Positions 27,110 to 36,249 of a stretch of 64,000 nucleotides of DNA are shown piece after piece. Numbering within the stretch: position 1 is the stretch's first letter; each line of letters starts with the position of its first letter. The stretch covers positions 838,501-902,500 of the forward strand of contig NZ_CP045429.1 of NCBI RefSeq assembly GCF_005886805.2, written 5' to 3'. The position numbers and the translations under genes are program-made. Origin of the DNA: Pseudoalteromonas rubra (lineage in GTDB: Bacteria > Pseudomonadota > Gammaproteobacteria > Enterobacterales > Alteromonadaceae). The notes beneath the pieces are model-generated. The model did not search any database, was not told where the DNA came from, and saw nothing but the letters and a program-made list of their open reading frames with translations.

Positions 27110-27769
27110 ATGACAACCTGGAATGACGTGCTCGGGCACGAAAAACAACAAACATATTTTCAGGACACCCTGGACTATGTCGCCGAGCGTCGGGCGCAGG
27201 ACGTCACCGTCTATCCTCCTGAGGATTTGGTGTTTGAGGCATTCAAGACCACGCCGTTCGATCAGGTCAAGGTTGTGATCCTGGGACAGGATCCCTATCA
27301 TGGGCCGAACCAGGCACACGGGTTGTGCTTCTCTGTACTGCCAGGTGTTAAGGTGCCCCCGTCATTGGCCAACATGTATAAAGAATTGGCACAGGACATC
27401 GCGGATTTCCAGATCCCCAATCATGGCTATCTGCTACCCTGGGCTGAGCAAGGCGTACTGCTACTCAATACTGTGTTAACAGTCGAGCAGGGACAAGCAC
27501 ACTCCCACAAACACCTCGGTTGGGAACGCTTTACCGATGCCGTGATCGAGCAGCTCAATCAGCGCACTGAGGGCGTGATCTTCCTGCTCTGGGGTGCACA
27601 TGCACAAAAGAAGGGCAAAGCGATCGACACACAACGTCATCACGTATTGCACGCACCACACCCTTCTCCGCTTTCAGCACACCGCGGCTTTTTCGGTTGT
27701 CAGCACTTTTCGCAAACCAACACGCTATTGCAAAGCATGGACAAAACGCCCATCAACTGGCAAGTCTGA
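27110..27769 (+). CDS. ung: Uracil-DNA glycosylase
   Basis: The 219-residue family 1 enzyme excises uracil from DNA in base excision repair. The catalytic water-activating loop [18 protein letters not shown] holds the key Asp, and the DNA-intercalation loop [13 protein letters not shown] holds the conserved His. It starts only 2 bp after the btuF stop, so it is probably co-transcribed with the B12 genes, an unusual partner. A bidirectional terminator follows. Confidence 0.97.
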   Translation: MTTWNDVLGHEKQQTYFQDTLDYVAERRAQDVTVYPPEDLVFEAFKTTPFDQVKVVILGQDPYHGPNQAHGLCFSVLPGVKVPPSLANMYKELAQDIADFQIPNHGYLLPWAEQGVLLLNTVLTVEQGQAHSHKHLGWERFTDAVIEQLNQRTEGVIFLLWGAHAQKKGKAIDTQRHHVLHAPHPSPLSAHRGFFGCQHFSQTNTLLQSMDKTPINWQV

Positions 27770-27788
27770 GTTTAGATTTAAAAAACAA

Positions 27789-27811
27789 AAAAGGCGCTCA
27801 ATGCGCCTTTT
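27789..27811. terminator. Bidirectional terminator between ung and the DUF3545 gene
   Basis: AAAAGGCGC, loop TCAAT, GCGCCTTTT. The hairpin has A and T tracts on both sides and lies between two convergent genes, serving both strands. Confidence 0.88.
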
Positions 27812-27814
27812 CAG

Positions 27815-28006
27815 TTAAATAAAGTCAAGCTCGTCCAGATCGATGCTGTCTGCGAATATGTCCAGTTCTTCCAATTCCTTACGCAGGCGTTGTTTGTCCT
27901 TCAGCGCTTCAATTTCGCGCCACTTTCTTTTTTTGCCTTTAGATGAGGTTCTTTTCTTTGGTGCAGGACTTTCTAGTGTTGAAATAAAATCGTCTAGGCT
28001 ATCCAT
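27815..28006 (-). CDS. DUF3545 family small protein
   Basis: The 63-residue protein is highly charged: an acidic N-terminus (MDSLDDFIS), a basic centre (KKRTSSKGKKRKWREIEALKD) and an acidic tail rich in Asp and Leu. The KRKWREIEALKDKQRLRKEL segment is the core of the DUF3545 family found in Vibrio, Shewanella and relatives; no function is established. It probably forms a helix. GGAGAAATTC precedes the ATG. It is monocistronic, with a shared terminator toward ung. Confidence 0.8.
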   Translation of the reverse strand: MDSLDDFISTLESPAPKKRTSSKGKKRKWREIEALKDKQRLRKELEELDIFADSIDLDELDFI

Positions 28007-28258
28007 GAATTTCTCCTATTGATGTACTAACCTCAAAGATTTGTGTTTACGCATTACTCAATTTGAATGAAAAACACACTTCAAGTAATGCTGGTATACC
28101 ACAGACAGGAGAAAAGTAAAATAAAAATGTGTCCGTTAGGTTAAAAGCAGGTGACAGTTTGATGAAGCTCAAATTTGCTTCAAGTTTTGCCGAGGCCAGA
28201 AGAACAGAGTGCTGCGAGCGGGGAGGTGGATGAATTGGGTCATCATTTTCAGGGCATA
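28007..28258. other. Intergenic region between the DUF3545 gene and tal
   Basis: I see no gene here. It must contain the promoter of the minus-strand DUF3545 gene; the adjacent part (28,020-28,140) is A+T-rich, but clear sigma-70 boxes were not assigned. The tal terminator is at its right end. Confidence 0.5.
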
Positions 28259-28288
28259 AAAAAACGCCACATCAGGTGGCGTTTTTTA
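28259..28288 (-). terminator. Rho-independent terminator after tal
   Basis: CGCCAC and GTGGCG with an ATCAG loop, flanked by long A and T runs, so it reads as a terminator on the minus strand, 27 bp past the tal stop. It would also work on the plus strand. Confidence 0.9.
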
Positions 28289-28314
28289 ATCAATATGCTT
28301 AGTGCAGTGTCTGC

Positions 28315-29265
28315 TTACAGCGCCTTAAAGCGAGTTTCCAGCGTTTCCTGGGCAGCTGCAAATGCACGAATACCTTCAGCCAGCTTTTCGGTGGCCATGG
28401 CATCCTGGTTGTGTAACCAGCGGAATTCGCTTTCGCTCAGCGGAGCAGGTTTAGCCACAACTTCGTAGTTGTTGTCTAGCAGGTACGCTTCAGTGGCTGG
28501 CAATTCACCCAGTTCCTCTAGCAAAGCAGGGCTGATAGTCAGCTTGTCACACCCTGTCAGGGCTACGATTTCGCCTGTGTTACGGAAGCTGGCACCCATC
28601 ACAACGGTGTTATAACCGTGGCGTTTGTAAAATTCGTAAATGCTGCGTACTGACTGCACACCCGGGTCTTGCAGTGGATCAGTCGGCTTTTCCAGACCAT
28701 TGGCCACGTGCCAGTCAAGGATCCGACCTACAAAGGGTGAGATCAGGAATACATTTGCGTCAGCACATGCGCGTGCCTGAGCCTGGCTGAATAGCAATGT
28801 CAGGTTACATTTAACGCCTTGCTTTTCCAGAGCTTCTGCGGCTTTAATGCCTTCCCAGGTAGAGGCGATTTTGATTAAAATTTTGTCTTTGCTGACACCC
28901 AGTTGCTCATACAACGCCAGTAACTGCTGCGCTTTAGCAATGGTCGCTTCGGTATCGAACGATAAGCGTGCATCGACTTCGGTTGAGATATAACCCGGTA
29001 CAATGTTAGCAATCTCTTTACCAAGCAGAACGGCAAAGTAATCACAAGCCAGTTCCAGTTGTTGTGCCGCATCGTCATGCTGGCTCTTAGCGTAGTCCCA
29101 GGCTGCTTTCAGGTAATCCTGATAAGCAGGCATCTCGGCTGCTTTTAATAGCAGAGACGGGTTGGTGGTGGCATCTTCCGGTTGGTGTTTACGGATTGCC
29201 TCGATATCTCCGGTGTCGGCGACGATAGATGAATGCTGTTTTAGCCTATCTAATGCTGAAGTCAT
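28315..29265 (-). CDS. tal: Transaldolase
   Basis: The 316-residue cytosolic enzyme of the non-oxidative pentose phosphate pathway moves a dihydroxyacetone unit between sugar phosphates. [16 protein letters not shown] and [16 protein letters not shown] (with the Schiff-base lysine) and [17 protein letters not shown] are the TalB signatures. I chose the ATG at 29263-29265 because GAGGA lies six bases upstream and the length then matches TalB (317); the frame continues seven codons further. It stands alone and divergent from yaaA. Confidence 0.96.
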   Translation of the reverse strand: MTSALDRLKQHSSIVADTGDIEAIRKHQPEDATTNPSLLLKAAEMPAYQDYLKAAWDYAKSQHDDAAQQLELACDYFAVLLGKEIANIVPGYISTEVDARLSFDTEATIAKAQQLLALYEQLGVSKDKILIKIASTWEGIKAAEALEKQGVKCNLTLLFSQAQARACADANVFLISPFVGRILDWHVANGLEKPTDPLQDPGVQSVRSIYEFYKRHGYNTVVMGASFRNTGEIVALTGCDKLTISPALLEELGELPATEAYLLDNNYEVVAKPAPLSESEFRWLHNQDAMATEKLAEGIRAFAAAQETLETRFKAL

Positions 29266-29566
29266 GCTGTCCTCATTCCAATTCATTGCAGCGTGTCAAA
29301 AAGTCTACTGTCCCTATGTTGCATTACCGTGACCTGTGTGAATAGGTCATATGTCCTTATCTGCGAGGTCGTGCCGCGAGAAAGTCCGAATGCGTGATGC
29401 AGGGGCGCACTTCGTCAGTCGGGGGTCTGCGTGACGAACTGCAAACAGGCTGGTCTGCCAGCAACTGGGCAAGCAGTGTCGAGCCCCCGAAAAATATTGC
29501 GCTTGCGCTCACCGGGGGATAGTGTTGAAATTGACATTTATCAATAGTTAAGTCAATAGGCAGGCC
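29266..29566. other. Divergent intergenic region between tal and yaaA
   Basis: No gene is supported in this 301-bp gap. Toward yaaA it has TTGACA (about 29,532) in an A+T-rich stretch that could belong to a promoter. An open reading frame on the minus strand across this gap into yaaA looks like a shadow. Confidence 0.4.
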
Positions 29567-30346
29567 ATGATCACTCTCGTTTCCCCGGCAAAAAATCTCG
29601 ATTATGATACCCCGGCGCACACCGCGCGTTTTACTCAGCCCGAGTTGCTCACGCACAGTGAAGAATTGATCAGCGTGTGTCGTGACTTGTCGCCGCAACA
29701 GATTGGCACCTTAATGAAGATCAGTGACAAGCTGGCGGGCCTCAATGCCGCGCGCTTCGCCGAGTGGTCACAACCTTTCACCTCTGATAATGCTAAACAG
29801 GCTGTGCTGGCCTTTAATGGTGACGTGTACACTGGTCTGGATGCATCGAGTATGGACGACGCCACATTGGACTATGCGCAGCAACATTTGCGTATTCTGT
29901 CTGGCCTTTATGGGGTACTGAAGCCATTGGACCTGATGCAGGCGTATCGTCTGGAAATGGGCACTAAGCTGGATAATCCGCGCGGTAAAAACCTCTATGA
30001 ATTTTGGGGCAGGATCATTGCCGACAAGCTCAACGAAGCGCTGGAAGCCGCCGATAGTCAGGTACTGATTAATCTGGCGTCCAATGAATATTTCAAAGCG
30101 GTAGATAAAAAGGCACTCAAAGCAGAGATTATTTCGCCTGTGTTCAAAGACTGTAAAAATGGTCAGTTCAAGGTCATTAGTTTCTATGCCAAAAAAGCCC
30201 GTGGCATGATGGCTCGGTATATTCTTGACAATCAGGTGGAATCACCGGAGGCACTGAAGGCGTTTGATGTTGCAGGTTATTACTACAGCGAAGAAGCAAC
30301 GCAAAAAGCCAGTGAGCCGGTATTTTTGCGCGCAGAGCAAAACTAG
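29567..30346 (+). CDS. yaaA: Peroxide stress protein YaaA
   Basis: The 259-residue cytosolic protein begins [16 protein letters not shown] and contains [52 protein letters not shown] and [11 protein letters not shown], all diagnostic of YaaA (DUF328). YaaA lowers free iron under hydrogen peroxide stress and is OxyR-controlled in E. coli; an OxyR site was not identified here. It is followed by a small lipoprotein gene after 16 bp. Confidence 0.95.
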   Translation: MITLVSPAKNLDYDTPAHTARFTQPELLTHSEELISVCRDLSPQQIGTLMKISDKLAGLNAARFAEWSQPFTSDNAKQAVLAFNGDVYTGLDASSMDDATLDYAQQHLRILSGLYGVLKPLDLMQAYRLEMGTKLDNPRGKNLYEFWGRIIADKLNEALEAADSQVLINLASNEYFKAVDKKALKAEIISPVFKDCKNGQFKVISFYAKKARGMMARYILDNQVESPEALKAFDVAGYYYSEEATQKASEPVFLRAEQN

Positions 30347-30362
30347 TTCGGAGTCTGAGACG

Positions 30363-30632
30363 ATGAGCAGGATAAGGATAATCAGAGGCTTAGGTATGCT
30401 TGCTGCAATAGGGATGGTGGCAGGGTGTCAGGGCCAGCTCAATACGCGTGTTGGCGGTGTGCAGGTAGAGTGTGAGCACAATGAACGCGCCTGCTTACAA
30501 CATTGCCAGGAAGATTATATCAGCGCAGATCCACTGCAAACGCAGTGTATCCAACGCTGTTATGAGCAGGCGAATCAATGTCGTTTGAGTAAGCCTGCTG
30601 AACCCAGAACAAACTCGCCTGAGTGGGAGTGA
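30363..30632 (+). CDS. Small Cys-rich lipoprotein of unknown function
   Basis: The 89-residue product starts MSRIRIIRGLGMLAAIGMVAGC, with lipobox VAGC (acylated Cys at 22). After the acylation site there are six further cysteines in a C-x6-C-x3-C, C-x3-C, C type spacing (CEHNERACLQHCQED ... CIQRCYEQANQC), which suggests disulfides in the periplasm or at the outer membrane. I recognise no family. The ATG at 30363 has GGAG upstream, while the longer open frame overlaps the end of yaaA. Likely co-transcribed with yaaA. Confidence 0.7.
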   Translation: MSRIRIIRGLGMLAAIGMVAGCQGQLNTRVGGVQVECEHNERACLQHCQEDYISADPLQTQCIQRCYEQANQCRLSKPAEPRTNSPEWE

Positions 30633-30687
30633 TCCCCTCTGCTTTGGTGTATAAACACCGTGTCTCTCATCTTTGGAGTATGTCTCA

Positions 30688-31863
30688 TTGAATAAAAATG
30701 TCTTGCTGCTGGCCTGTTGTCAGGGCCTGATCACAACAGGGAACATCCTGCTTGTGACCATTTCCGCATTGGTGGGTCAGTTGTTGAGCCCGTCGGCGGC
30801 GCTGACCACTTTGCCGGTGGCAATGCAGATGGCTGGGCTATTAATGGCGACCATTCCGGCGTCGCTGATTATGGCGAAAACCGGACGCAAACTGGGGTTC
30901 TCATTAGGCAATCTGATTGGTATTAGTGGTACTTTGCTGGGGGTCTGGGCGCTCAGAGAAAGCGACTTTGCACTTTTTTGTGTGGCGACCACTTTAATAG
31001 GGATAGGGATCGGCTTTGCCACCTTGTATCGATTTGCGGCCATAGAAGCCAGTGATAAGCCCGCCACGGCCATTTCGATCATCATGGCCAGTGGTGTTGT
31101 CGCAGCGGTTTTAGGGCCGAACCTGGCCGTCTGGGTGAACGAGGTGTATCCGGCATTGAATTATGCCAATTCCTTTGTGGCACTCAGTGGGTTGTACATT
31201 CTGGCCTTGCTATTGTTGCAGGGCGTGCGCTTTACTGAGGTCGACACACACTCCTCCCAGGCACCGGCCCGAACATTGAAAGAAATTATGACACAGAAGC
31301 AGTTTCAGCTGGCGGTGCTGGTGGCCATGATTAGTTATTCCGTCATGAACTTTTTGATGACTGCGACGCCATTGGCCATGCATCGCCATGGATTTGACCT
31401 GGCAGACTCCGCACTGGTCATTGAATGGCATGTACTGGGGATGTTTCTGCCATCTTTCTTTACCGGCAAGCTCATTGAGCGCTTTGGTGCGCGAGTCATG
31501 ATCCTTGCGGGCTGTGTGCTGTATCTGATCTGCGCCGGGATTAACCTGCTGGGGTTGACGCACTGGCACTTTTTGTTGGCTTTATTTGCGCTTGGCGTGG
31601 GCTGGAACTTTATGTTTATCAGCGCCACACAACTGGTGAGTCAGACTTATGCGCCGCAGGAGCGCGCCAAAACACAAGCCTGCAACGAGTTTTTGGTCTT
31701 CAGCATGGTGGTGGCATCATCACTCAGCGCCGGGTTTTTGGAAGCCACCGCGGGTTGGCAGGCGTTAAATGTGTGGAGTATGCCAGTGGTGTTGGTCGCT
31801 CTGATTGCGACCGTTTTATTGTCCAGAGGAGCTTCGCCGCTTACACGTTCACCGGCAGGCTGA
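30688..31863 (+). CDS. MFS transporter, drug/metabolite efflux type
   Basis: This roughly 391-residue protein has about 12 helices. The loop 2-3 motif reads AKTGRKLGFSLGN, and the first helix has CCQGLITTGNILLV. The substrate is unknown; the motif and length fit efflux-type MFS proteins. The probable start is TTG at 30688 with GGAG ten bases upstream; an alternative in-frame TTG at 30673 overlaps that ribosome site. Its last 23 bp overlap the convergent gene on the other strand. No regulator is adjacent. Confidence 0.8.
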   Translation: MNKNVLLLACCQGLITTGNILLVTISALVGQLLSPSAALTTLPVAMQMAGLLMATIPASLIMAKTGRKLGFSLGNLIGISGTLLGVWALRESDFALFCVATTLIGIGIGFATLYRFAAIEASDKPATAISIIMASGVVAAVLGPNLAVWVNEVYPALNYANSFVALSGLYILALLLLQGVRFTEVDTHSSQAPARTLKEIMTQKQFQLAVLVAMISYSVMNFLMTATPLAMHRHGFDLADSALVIEWHVLGMFLPSFFTGKLIERFGARVMILAGCVLYLICAGINLLGLTHWHFLLALFALGVGWNFMFISATQLVSQTYAPQERAKTQACNEFLVFSMVVASSLSAGFLEATAGWQALNVWSMPVVLVALIATVLLSRGASPLTRSPAG

Positions 31864-32635
31864 GATAAGCAAGCACCACTTCATCGCGAAAGCCGATGTC
31901 CTGATGTTTACCTTCGTTGCGATAATGTCGGCACATGGCTGTTGCATCCCGTGTCTGTGTTTTCAATAACGGACTGGGCATATCAACGCGAAGTGCGACA
32001 CGGTGCCATTTCTCAGTTAATTCGTCAGGAGGGGAGGGCAAAGAGGGCAGCACTTGCTCTACCAGCTCAAAGGCACTGTCCTGAGCAACAAGTATCATAT
32101 CGTCGTTGGCGGCGGCAAACCAGCTAACACCGGCTTTGTTCACACATACTAAAGGGATAAAAGGGGCCAGCGCCGGAAAAATATCATTGCGATAGATATC
32201 GACCTCCCAGTAGCTGCGAGCGATTTTAACGAACTGCTCAAAGCTGGTGATGGCACCAAACCCAGATTCTGCGAGTAAGCGGATCTCCGCCCGCGGTTTA
32301 TTGGGATTGACGGTATCATTGGCTGCATCTATGTACCAGGGCCCAACCACCAGCGCATTCTGAAAGTATTCATCGCGCAAAGATCCCCATACCGGTTCGA
32401 GCGTCAGGCCACTGTCCAGCAGCGCTTTAAGCGGTTGTAGTGCCACGTCGACCTGCGGTTTGGCCAGAGCCACTTTGAGTGCATCATGAATGGCATTGCG
32501 GACTTCTTTGCACCGTCCCAGTGGGTAGGGTTTACCTGCAAAGGTCGGGTATTTCTGCGCTAATGCGGGATCGATATTTAGGCGCAAATGGGCTAGATAG
32601 ACTTCCAGGGCGGTAACTTGGTCGGGTGTGAGCAT
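31841..32635 (-). CDS. Conserved-looking protein of unknown function, 264 residues
   Basis: This soluble protein has no signal peptide or membrane helix. It starts MLTPDQVTALEVYLAHLRLN and has Trp-rich middle segments (EPVWGSLRDEYFQNALVVGPWYIDAAN; YWEVDIYRND) and an MILVAQDSAFELVEQVLPSLP stretch. AGGAAG lies five bases before the ATG. I do not recognise the family. Its 3' end overlaps the MFS gene tail-to-tail by 23 bp. It reads as an independent transcription unit between the transporter and srmB. Confidence 0.7.
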   Translation of the reverse strand: MLTPDQVTALEVYLAHLRLNIDPALAQKYPTFAGKPYPLGRCKEVRNAIHDALKVALAKPQVDVALQPLKALLDSGLTLEPVWGSLRDEYFQNALVVGPWYIDAANDTVNPNKPRAEIRLLAESGFGAITSFEQFVKIARSYWEVDIYRNDIFPALAPFIPLVCVNKAGVSWFAAANDDMILVAQDSAFELVEQVLPSLPSPPDELTEKWHRVALRVDMPSPLLKTQTRDATAMCRHYRNEGKHQDIGFRDEVVLAYLSLPVNV

Positions 32636-32736
32636 TGAGCTTCCTGCGATAGAGCATGTTTATACGCAAGTGTAACTGCTTGCTCCATGTGAGAAAAGGG
32701 GCCTGAATATAAAGGGTGAGGCCTGAGCAAAAAGAA

Positions 32737-32759
32737 AAAGGACGTCTCAGACGCCCTTT
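32737..32759 (-). terminator. Probable terminator after srmB
   Basis: AAAGGACGTC and GACGCCCTTT around a short TCA loop pair with one mismatch, and the minus strand continues into TTTTTCTTTTT. It begins 11 bp past the srmB stop. Confidence 0.75.
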
Positions 32760-32769
32760 CGCTTATGGG

Positions 32770-34002
32770 TTACTTTTTCTTTTTTGTTTTGGCCTTAGCG
32801 GCTTTTTTCTTCGCTTTGATTTTGACTGGATCTTTTTTCTTTTTCGGTAACTTGGCTTCTTTGTGTTTCGGCTCCAGCCCTTCAACCACACGGCGTTTCA
32901 ACTTTTGCTCCGTGTAGCGCTCAACTTTACCCAGGATCTCGGCATCATGGGCTTCAACCAGTGAAATGGCGGTGCCTTTTTTACCGGCACGACCGGTACG
33001 GCCAATACGGTGTACATAAATGTCGGCAGTACGCGGCATATCAAAGTTAATCACATGGCTGATATCCGCGACGTCGATACCACGCGCCGCCACATCGGTG
33101 GCGATCAGGATGCGGGTGCGACCACTGTGGAAGCTGGCCATGGCGGCCATGCGCTTGTCCTGGGGCATTTCTCCGCGCAACCAGGTGGTCTTAATGTCCT
33201 GGGTATACAGCTCGCCAACCAATTTTTCCAAACGCTCACGGGTCTTCACAAACACGATGGCCTTGGTCACTTCTTCGCTTTGTAGCAGGTTAGCGAGAAT
33301 GGCCAGCTTGTGCTGATAGTCATCTGCCAGGTGGATCCACTGGTGGATTTTGCCCTTTTCTTTACGTGATGACTCGGCCTCAAGTAGTGCCGGATCTTTT
33401 AAGATACGCTCGGCAAACAGCTCGACGCTGTCACCTTCCAGCGTGGCAGAAAACAGGAAACACTGACGGCGGTTCTTTGCTTCGTTGCAGATCTTAAGCA
33501 TTTCTTTTTTAAAGCCCAGGTCTAGCATGCGGTCGGCTTCATCGAGGATCAGCAGCTCAACATTGTCGGCATGGAAGTTTTCGGTCTCAAGATATTCCAT
33601 CAGACGGCCCGGTGTGGCTATCAGAATGTCGTTGTTCTTTTCGAAGATTTCTTTGTGACTACCATAGTTAATACCACCGGTTACCACACCGATTTTCAGG
33701 TGCGTGCCTGCTGCCAGTGCTTCGCATTGCTCAAACACCTGATAGGCTAGCTCACGGGTGGGCGTCATGATCAGCACTCGGGCAAAGCCGGGATCGCGAC
33801 GCGGAAAATCCATCAAATACTGAATTGCCGGGATCAGGAAGGCTGCTGTTTTACCTGTGCCCGTTGGCGCAGACGCCAGTATATCACGGCCCATCAGAGC
33901 CTCCGGAATGGCCAGCTGTTGAATGCTGGTGGCCTGCTCAAAGCCCATTTTTTTTATGGCAGTCAGTAGCGTGCCGTCGAGATCGAATTCAGTAAATTGC
34001 AT
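32770..34002 (-). CDS. srmB: DEAD-box RNA helicase SrmB
   Basis: The 410-residue ATP-dependent helicase assists early large-subunit ribosome assembly. Visible motifs are a Q motif (FEQATSIQQLAIP), motif I APTGTGKTAAF, Ia PTRELAYQ, II DEAD (LILDEADRMLDLGF), III SAT, V ATDVAARGID and VI HRIGRTGRAG. The linker EGDSVELFAERIL and FVKTRERLEKL, with the Lys-rich tail (KKKKDPVKIKAKKKAAKAK), resemble E. coli SrmB. It is divergent from trmN6 (yfiC), the same arrangement as in E. coli, which supports the symbol. Confidence 0.92.
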   Translation of the reverse strand: MQFTEFDLDGTLLTAIKKMGFEQATSIQQLAIPEALMGRDILASAPTGTGKTAAFLIPAIQYLMDFPRRDPGFARVLIMTPTRELAYQVFEQCEALAAGTHLKIGVVTGGINYGSHKEIFEKNNDILIATPGRLMEYLETENFHADNVELLILDEADRMLDLGFKKEMLKICNEAKNRRQCFLFSATLEGDSVELFAERILKDPALLEAESSRKEKGKIHQWIHLADDYQHKLAILANLLQSEEVTKAIVFVKTRERLEKLVGELYTQDIKTTWLRGEMPQDKRMAAMASFHSGRTRILIATDVAARGIDVADISHVINFDMPRTADIYVHRIGRTGRAGKKGTAISLVEAHDAEILGKVERYTEQKLKRRVVEGLEPKHKEAKLPKKKKDPVKIKAKKKAAKAKTKKKK

Positions 34003-34069
34003 AGTGCATCACAAATAAAGGACAATAGCGGAATTATACTTGGCAATCCGGGTTTCTCAAAGGAGCAAA

Positions 34070-34768
34070 ATGGCAAGCTTTGCATTTAAGCAATTTACGG
34101 TGGCACAATCGCGCAGTGCAATGAAGGTGTCGACCGATGGGGTGTTATTCGGCGCCTGGGTTTGCGTGACGGGCACACAACGCATGCTGGACATCGGTGC
34201 TGGTACCGGGTTACTGAGCCTGATGTGCAAGCAGCGCGCTCCATCACTGATGATCGATGCGGTTGAGATTGATGCGCAGGCCTGTCTGGATGCCCGAGAC
34301 AACGTCCATGCCAGCCCCTGGCAGGGTATTCGGGTGCACCAGACTCCCATTCAGACATTTGCTGCAGATCAGCCCTATGATTTGGTGATCAGCAATCCAC
34401 CGTATTTTAATCACAGCTTAAAAGGGCCGGATGTTGCCCGAAATACCGCCCGCCACACTGACAGTCTGAGTTTTTTGCACCTGATTGAGGCGTTTAAGCT
34501 GCACAGTCACGCACAAGGTCGGCTTGCGGTCATTTTACCGGCTCAGGAAGGACTTGCGTTTATCGCACTGGCACAGCAGCATGGCTTGTACCTTGCTCGT
34601 CGCTGTGATGTCACGATGACGCCTGGCAAGCCCGTTAGCAGGCTGATGCTGGAATGGCATCGAGCACAGACTGGTCTGGTTCAGGAAGCCTTGTGTGTGA
34701 GAACGCAGGATGGCGCATACAGCGCAACGTTTATTGATCTGTGTCGTGATTTTTATCTAAAAATGTGA
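34070..34768 (+). CDS. trmN6: tRNA1(Val) (adenine(37)-N6)-methyltransferase
   Basis: The 232-residue SAM-dependent enzyme, also called YfiC, methylates A37 of tRNA-Val. It has MLDIGAGTGLLSLMCKQR (SAM motif), VEIDAQACLDARDNV, the catalytic motif NPPY in DLVISNPPYFNHS, and a C-terminal PGKPVSRLMLEW. AAGGAG precedes the ATG at 34070; the frame is open ten codons further upstream without support. It is divergent from srmB as in E. coli. Confidence 0.92.
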   Translation: MASFAFKQFTVAQSRSAMKVSTDGVLFGAWVCVTGTQRMLDIGAGTGLLSLMCKQRAPSLMIDAVEIDAQACLDARDNVHASPWQGIRVHQTPIQTFAADQPYDLVISNPPYFNHSLKGPDVARNTARHTDSLSFLHLIEAFKLHSHAQGRLAVILPAQEGLAFIALAQQHGLYLARRCDVTMTPGKPVSRLMLEWHRAQTGLVQEALCVRTQDGAYSATFIDLCRDFYLKM

Positions 34769-34902
34769 CCCTCAATGGCGGCGTAATGGGCACTCATGCA
34801 GTAATCTTATGTAATATCTAAGCTGTTTGAAAAACGCTAAACTCGCAAATATAGAAATAAGACTGAACTGGATCATTCCGGACTCAGTGCAAGGAGCCGA
34901 TA

Positions 34903-35436
34903 ATGGATCAAGATACTCAAATCATTTGTAACTTTCTGAGCGACATTAACTTGCCCCATGCGCTTTGCCCCGTGGAGGGGAAGATGTTTCTGCCGGGCCT
35001 GCAAATCGTACATGGCGTACTCCACATCGACATTGAACAGCTGGTTTGCCCCGGAGACATATTACATGAAGCAGGGCACATTGCGGTATGTGAGCCGATT
35101 TTTAGGCCTCAATTGCATGAAGATGTTTATAAAAACGGGCTTAAAAATGGGCGCGAAAAACAGGCAATGGAAGGCGAAGAAATGGCTGCGACTGCCTGGT
35201 CTGTCGCTGCGATTTGGCACCTTGGGCTGCCCATAGATCTGGTGTTTCCGGAAAACAGTTATCAGGGCATGAATCAGGCACTGAAAGAAAACTTCGAAAA
35301 GGGTGGAATATTTGGCGATCCGTTGCTGACGGCCTGGGATATGACCTGTCCGGATAAGGGCTTTCCTACCATGACAAGTTGGATCAGGGAAGTGCGCTGG
35401 TTGAATGAGTTACCAGAGCCGCTGGCGCAGGCTTAA
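34903..35436 (+). CDS. Unknown protein with HExxH metal-binding motif
   Basis: The 177-residue product has no signal peptide or membrane segment. It carries HEAGH at residues 55-59 within ILHEAGHIAVCEP, the classical zinc metalloprotease HExxH pattern, followed 30-35 residues later by the acidic run AMEGEEMAATAWSVAAIWHL, which could supply a third ligand. I cannot name the family and do not claim peptidase activity. AAGGAGCCGATA precedes the ATG. It is monocistronic and followed by a hairpin shared with the convergent XRE gene. Confidence 0.75.
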   Translation: MDQDTQIICNFLSDINLPHALCPVEGKMFLPGLQIVHGVLHIDIEQLVCPGDILHEAGHIAVCEPIFRPQLHEDVYKNGLKNGREKQAMEGEEMAATAWSVAAIWHLGLPIDLVFPENSYQGMNQALKENFEKGGIFGDPLLTAWDMTCPDKGFPTMTSWIREVRWLNELPEPLAQA

Positions 35437-35461
35437 TGTGGGGATGAGTGTAATTAAAAGT

Positions 35462-35493
35462 CCTCAGAGCTACTCGCGCGGAGTGCTCTGAGG
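35462..35493. terminator. Hairpin between the HEAGH gene and the XRE gene
   Basis: CCTCAGAGC and GCTCTGAGG form a 9-bp stem, with an inner ACTC/GAGT extension around GCGCG. On the minus strand it is followed by ACTTTTAATT, so it likely terminates the XRE gene and perhaps the plus-strand gene as well. Confidence 0.7.
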
Positions 35494-35501
35494 GCAGAAT
35501 A

Positions 35502-35735
35502 TCAGGCCTGGCCGTGCTGACGTATCTTAGTCAGAAAATCTGAGACGTCGACAGAGCAGAAAGTGACCATGGCAAAAAATTGGTTGAGTTTTGGTTGACC
35601 CACATCGCGCTCCCAATTTTCATACGTTTTACGACACACGCCAAGCTGAGTCGCCATTGCTTGTGTTGTCACACCTTTATTTTTTCTCAACTTCCTGAGG
35701 TCATCACCAGTGATGTAGCGGGAAAAAAATTCCAT
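35502..35735 (-). CDS. Small XRE-family regulator, upstream of the toxin locus
   Basis: The 77-residue protein has one HTH_3-type domain: DLRKLRKNKGVTTQAMATQLGVCRKTYENWERDVGQPKLNQF, with the recognition helix at CRKTYENWE, and a short tail without sensor. AAAGGA lies nine bases before the ATG. It is transcribed away from the exported-propeller/RHS operon, and the 514-bp gap between them is large. A role in controlling that locus is a guess from position; it has no known partner toxin of its own. Confidence 0.8.
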   Translation of the reverse strand: MEFFSRYITGDDLRKLRKNKGVTTQAMATQLGVCRKTYENWERDVGQPKLNQFFAMVTFCSVDVSDFLTKIRQHGQA

Positions 35736-36249
35736 ATTGTTAGTTCCTTTGATTATTGTTTTAAAGGTAAAGCCGGGTGTGTTTGATGCTGTTTTGCGGA
35801 TGATCTAAAAGACACCTGCCCGGACGCCTATTGCTATTTCCTGCAATGGGTAATTTGTAACTCAGATTGCAATGAAAAAAATAATAATGTGCAACTTTTT
35901 TTCAGGTTATGAAATGATTCATTGATAGTAAGGATTTCGCGAATCTTGCCAGCGGATAGGTAAGAGACATAATCGTTATTAATATGAGCTTTAAGACTTT
36001 GTGATAAGTTAATTGCTTGCGCAAAGACAGATGTTCCTTTTTGATTGACCTGAATACGGGGTGAACAATACAATATGCCACCATTTTCTGGCCTATTGAA
36101 TATTGTTAGTAGGTTGTACATCGGCAGATGGGCATTATGTTGGCCTCTGTCTCTAAACCTGACACATTTTATGTATAGGTTGAGGTCAATACAGTTGCTG
36201 ATTTTAGCATTAACCGGGCCTTGAATTTTATCGTTAAGGGATATCTATC
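35736..36249. other. A+T-rich intergenic region before the secreted toxin operon
   Basis: The 514-bp gap presumably contains the divergent promoters of the XRE gene and of the two-gene toxin operon. A 95-codon open frame on the minus strand (about 35,834-36,121, starting MYNLLTIFNRPENGG) lacks a ribosome site and any recognisable similarity; I leave it as doubtful. The toxin operon start has AAGGGA just before its GTG at 36250. Confidence 0.5.

Noticed and set aside
29357..29698. 113-codon minus-strand ORF between tal and yaaA
   Set aside because: It overlaps the start of yaaA and has no ribosome site or known family; it is probably spurious.
35834..36121. 95-codon minus-strand ORF before the toxin operon
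   Set aside because: No ribosome site, no recognisable family and location in an expected promoter region. Kept only as a note in the gap entry.
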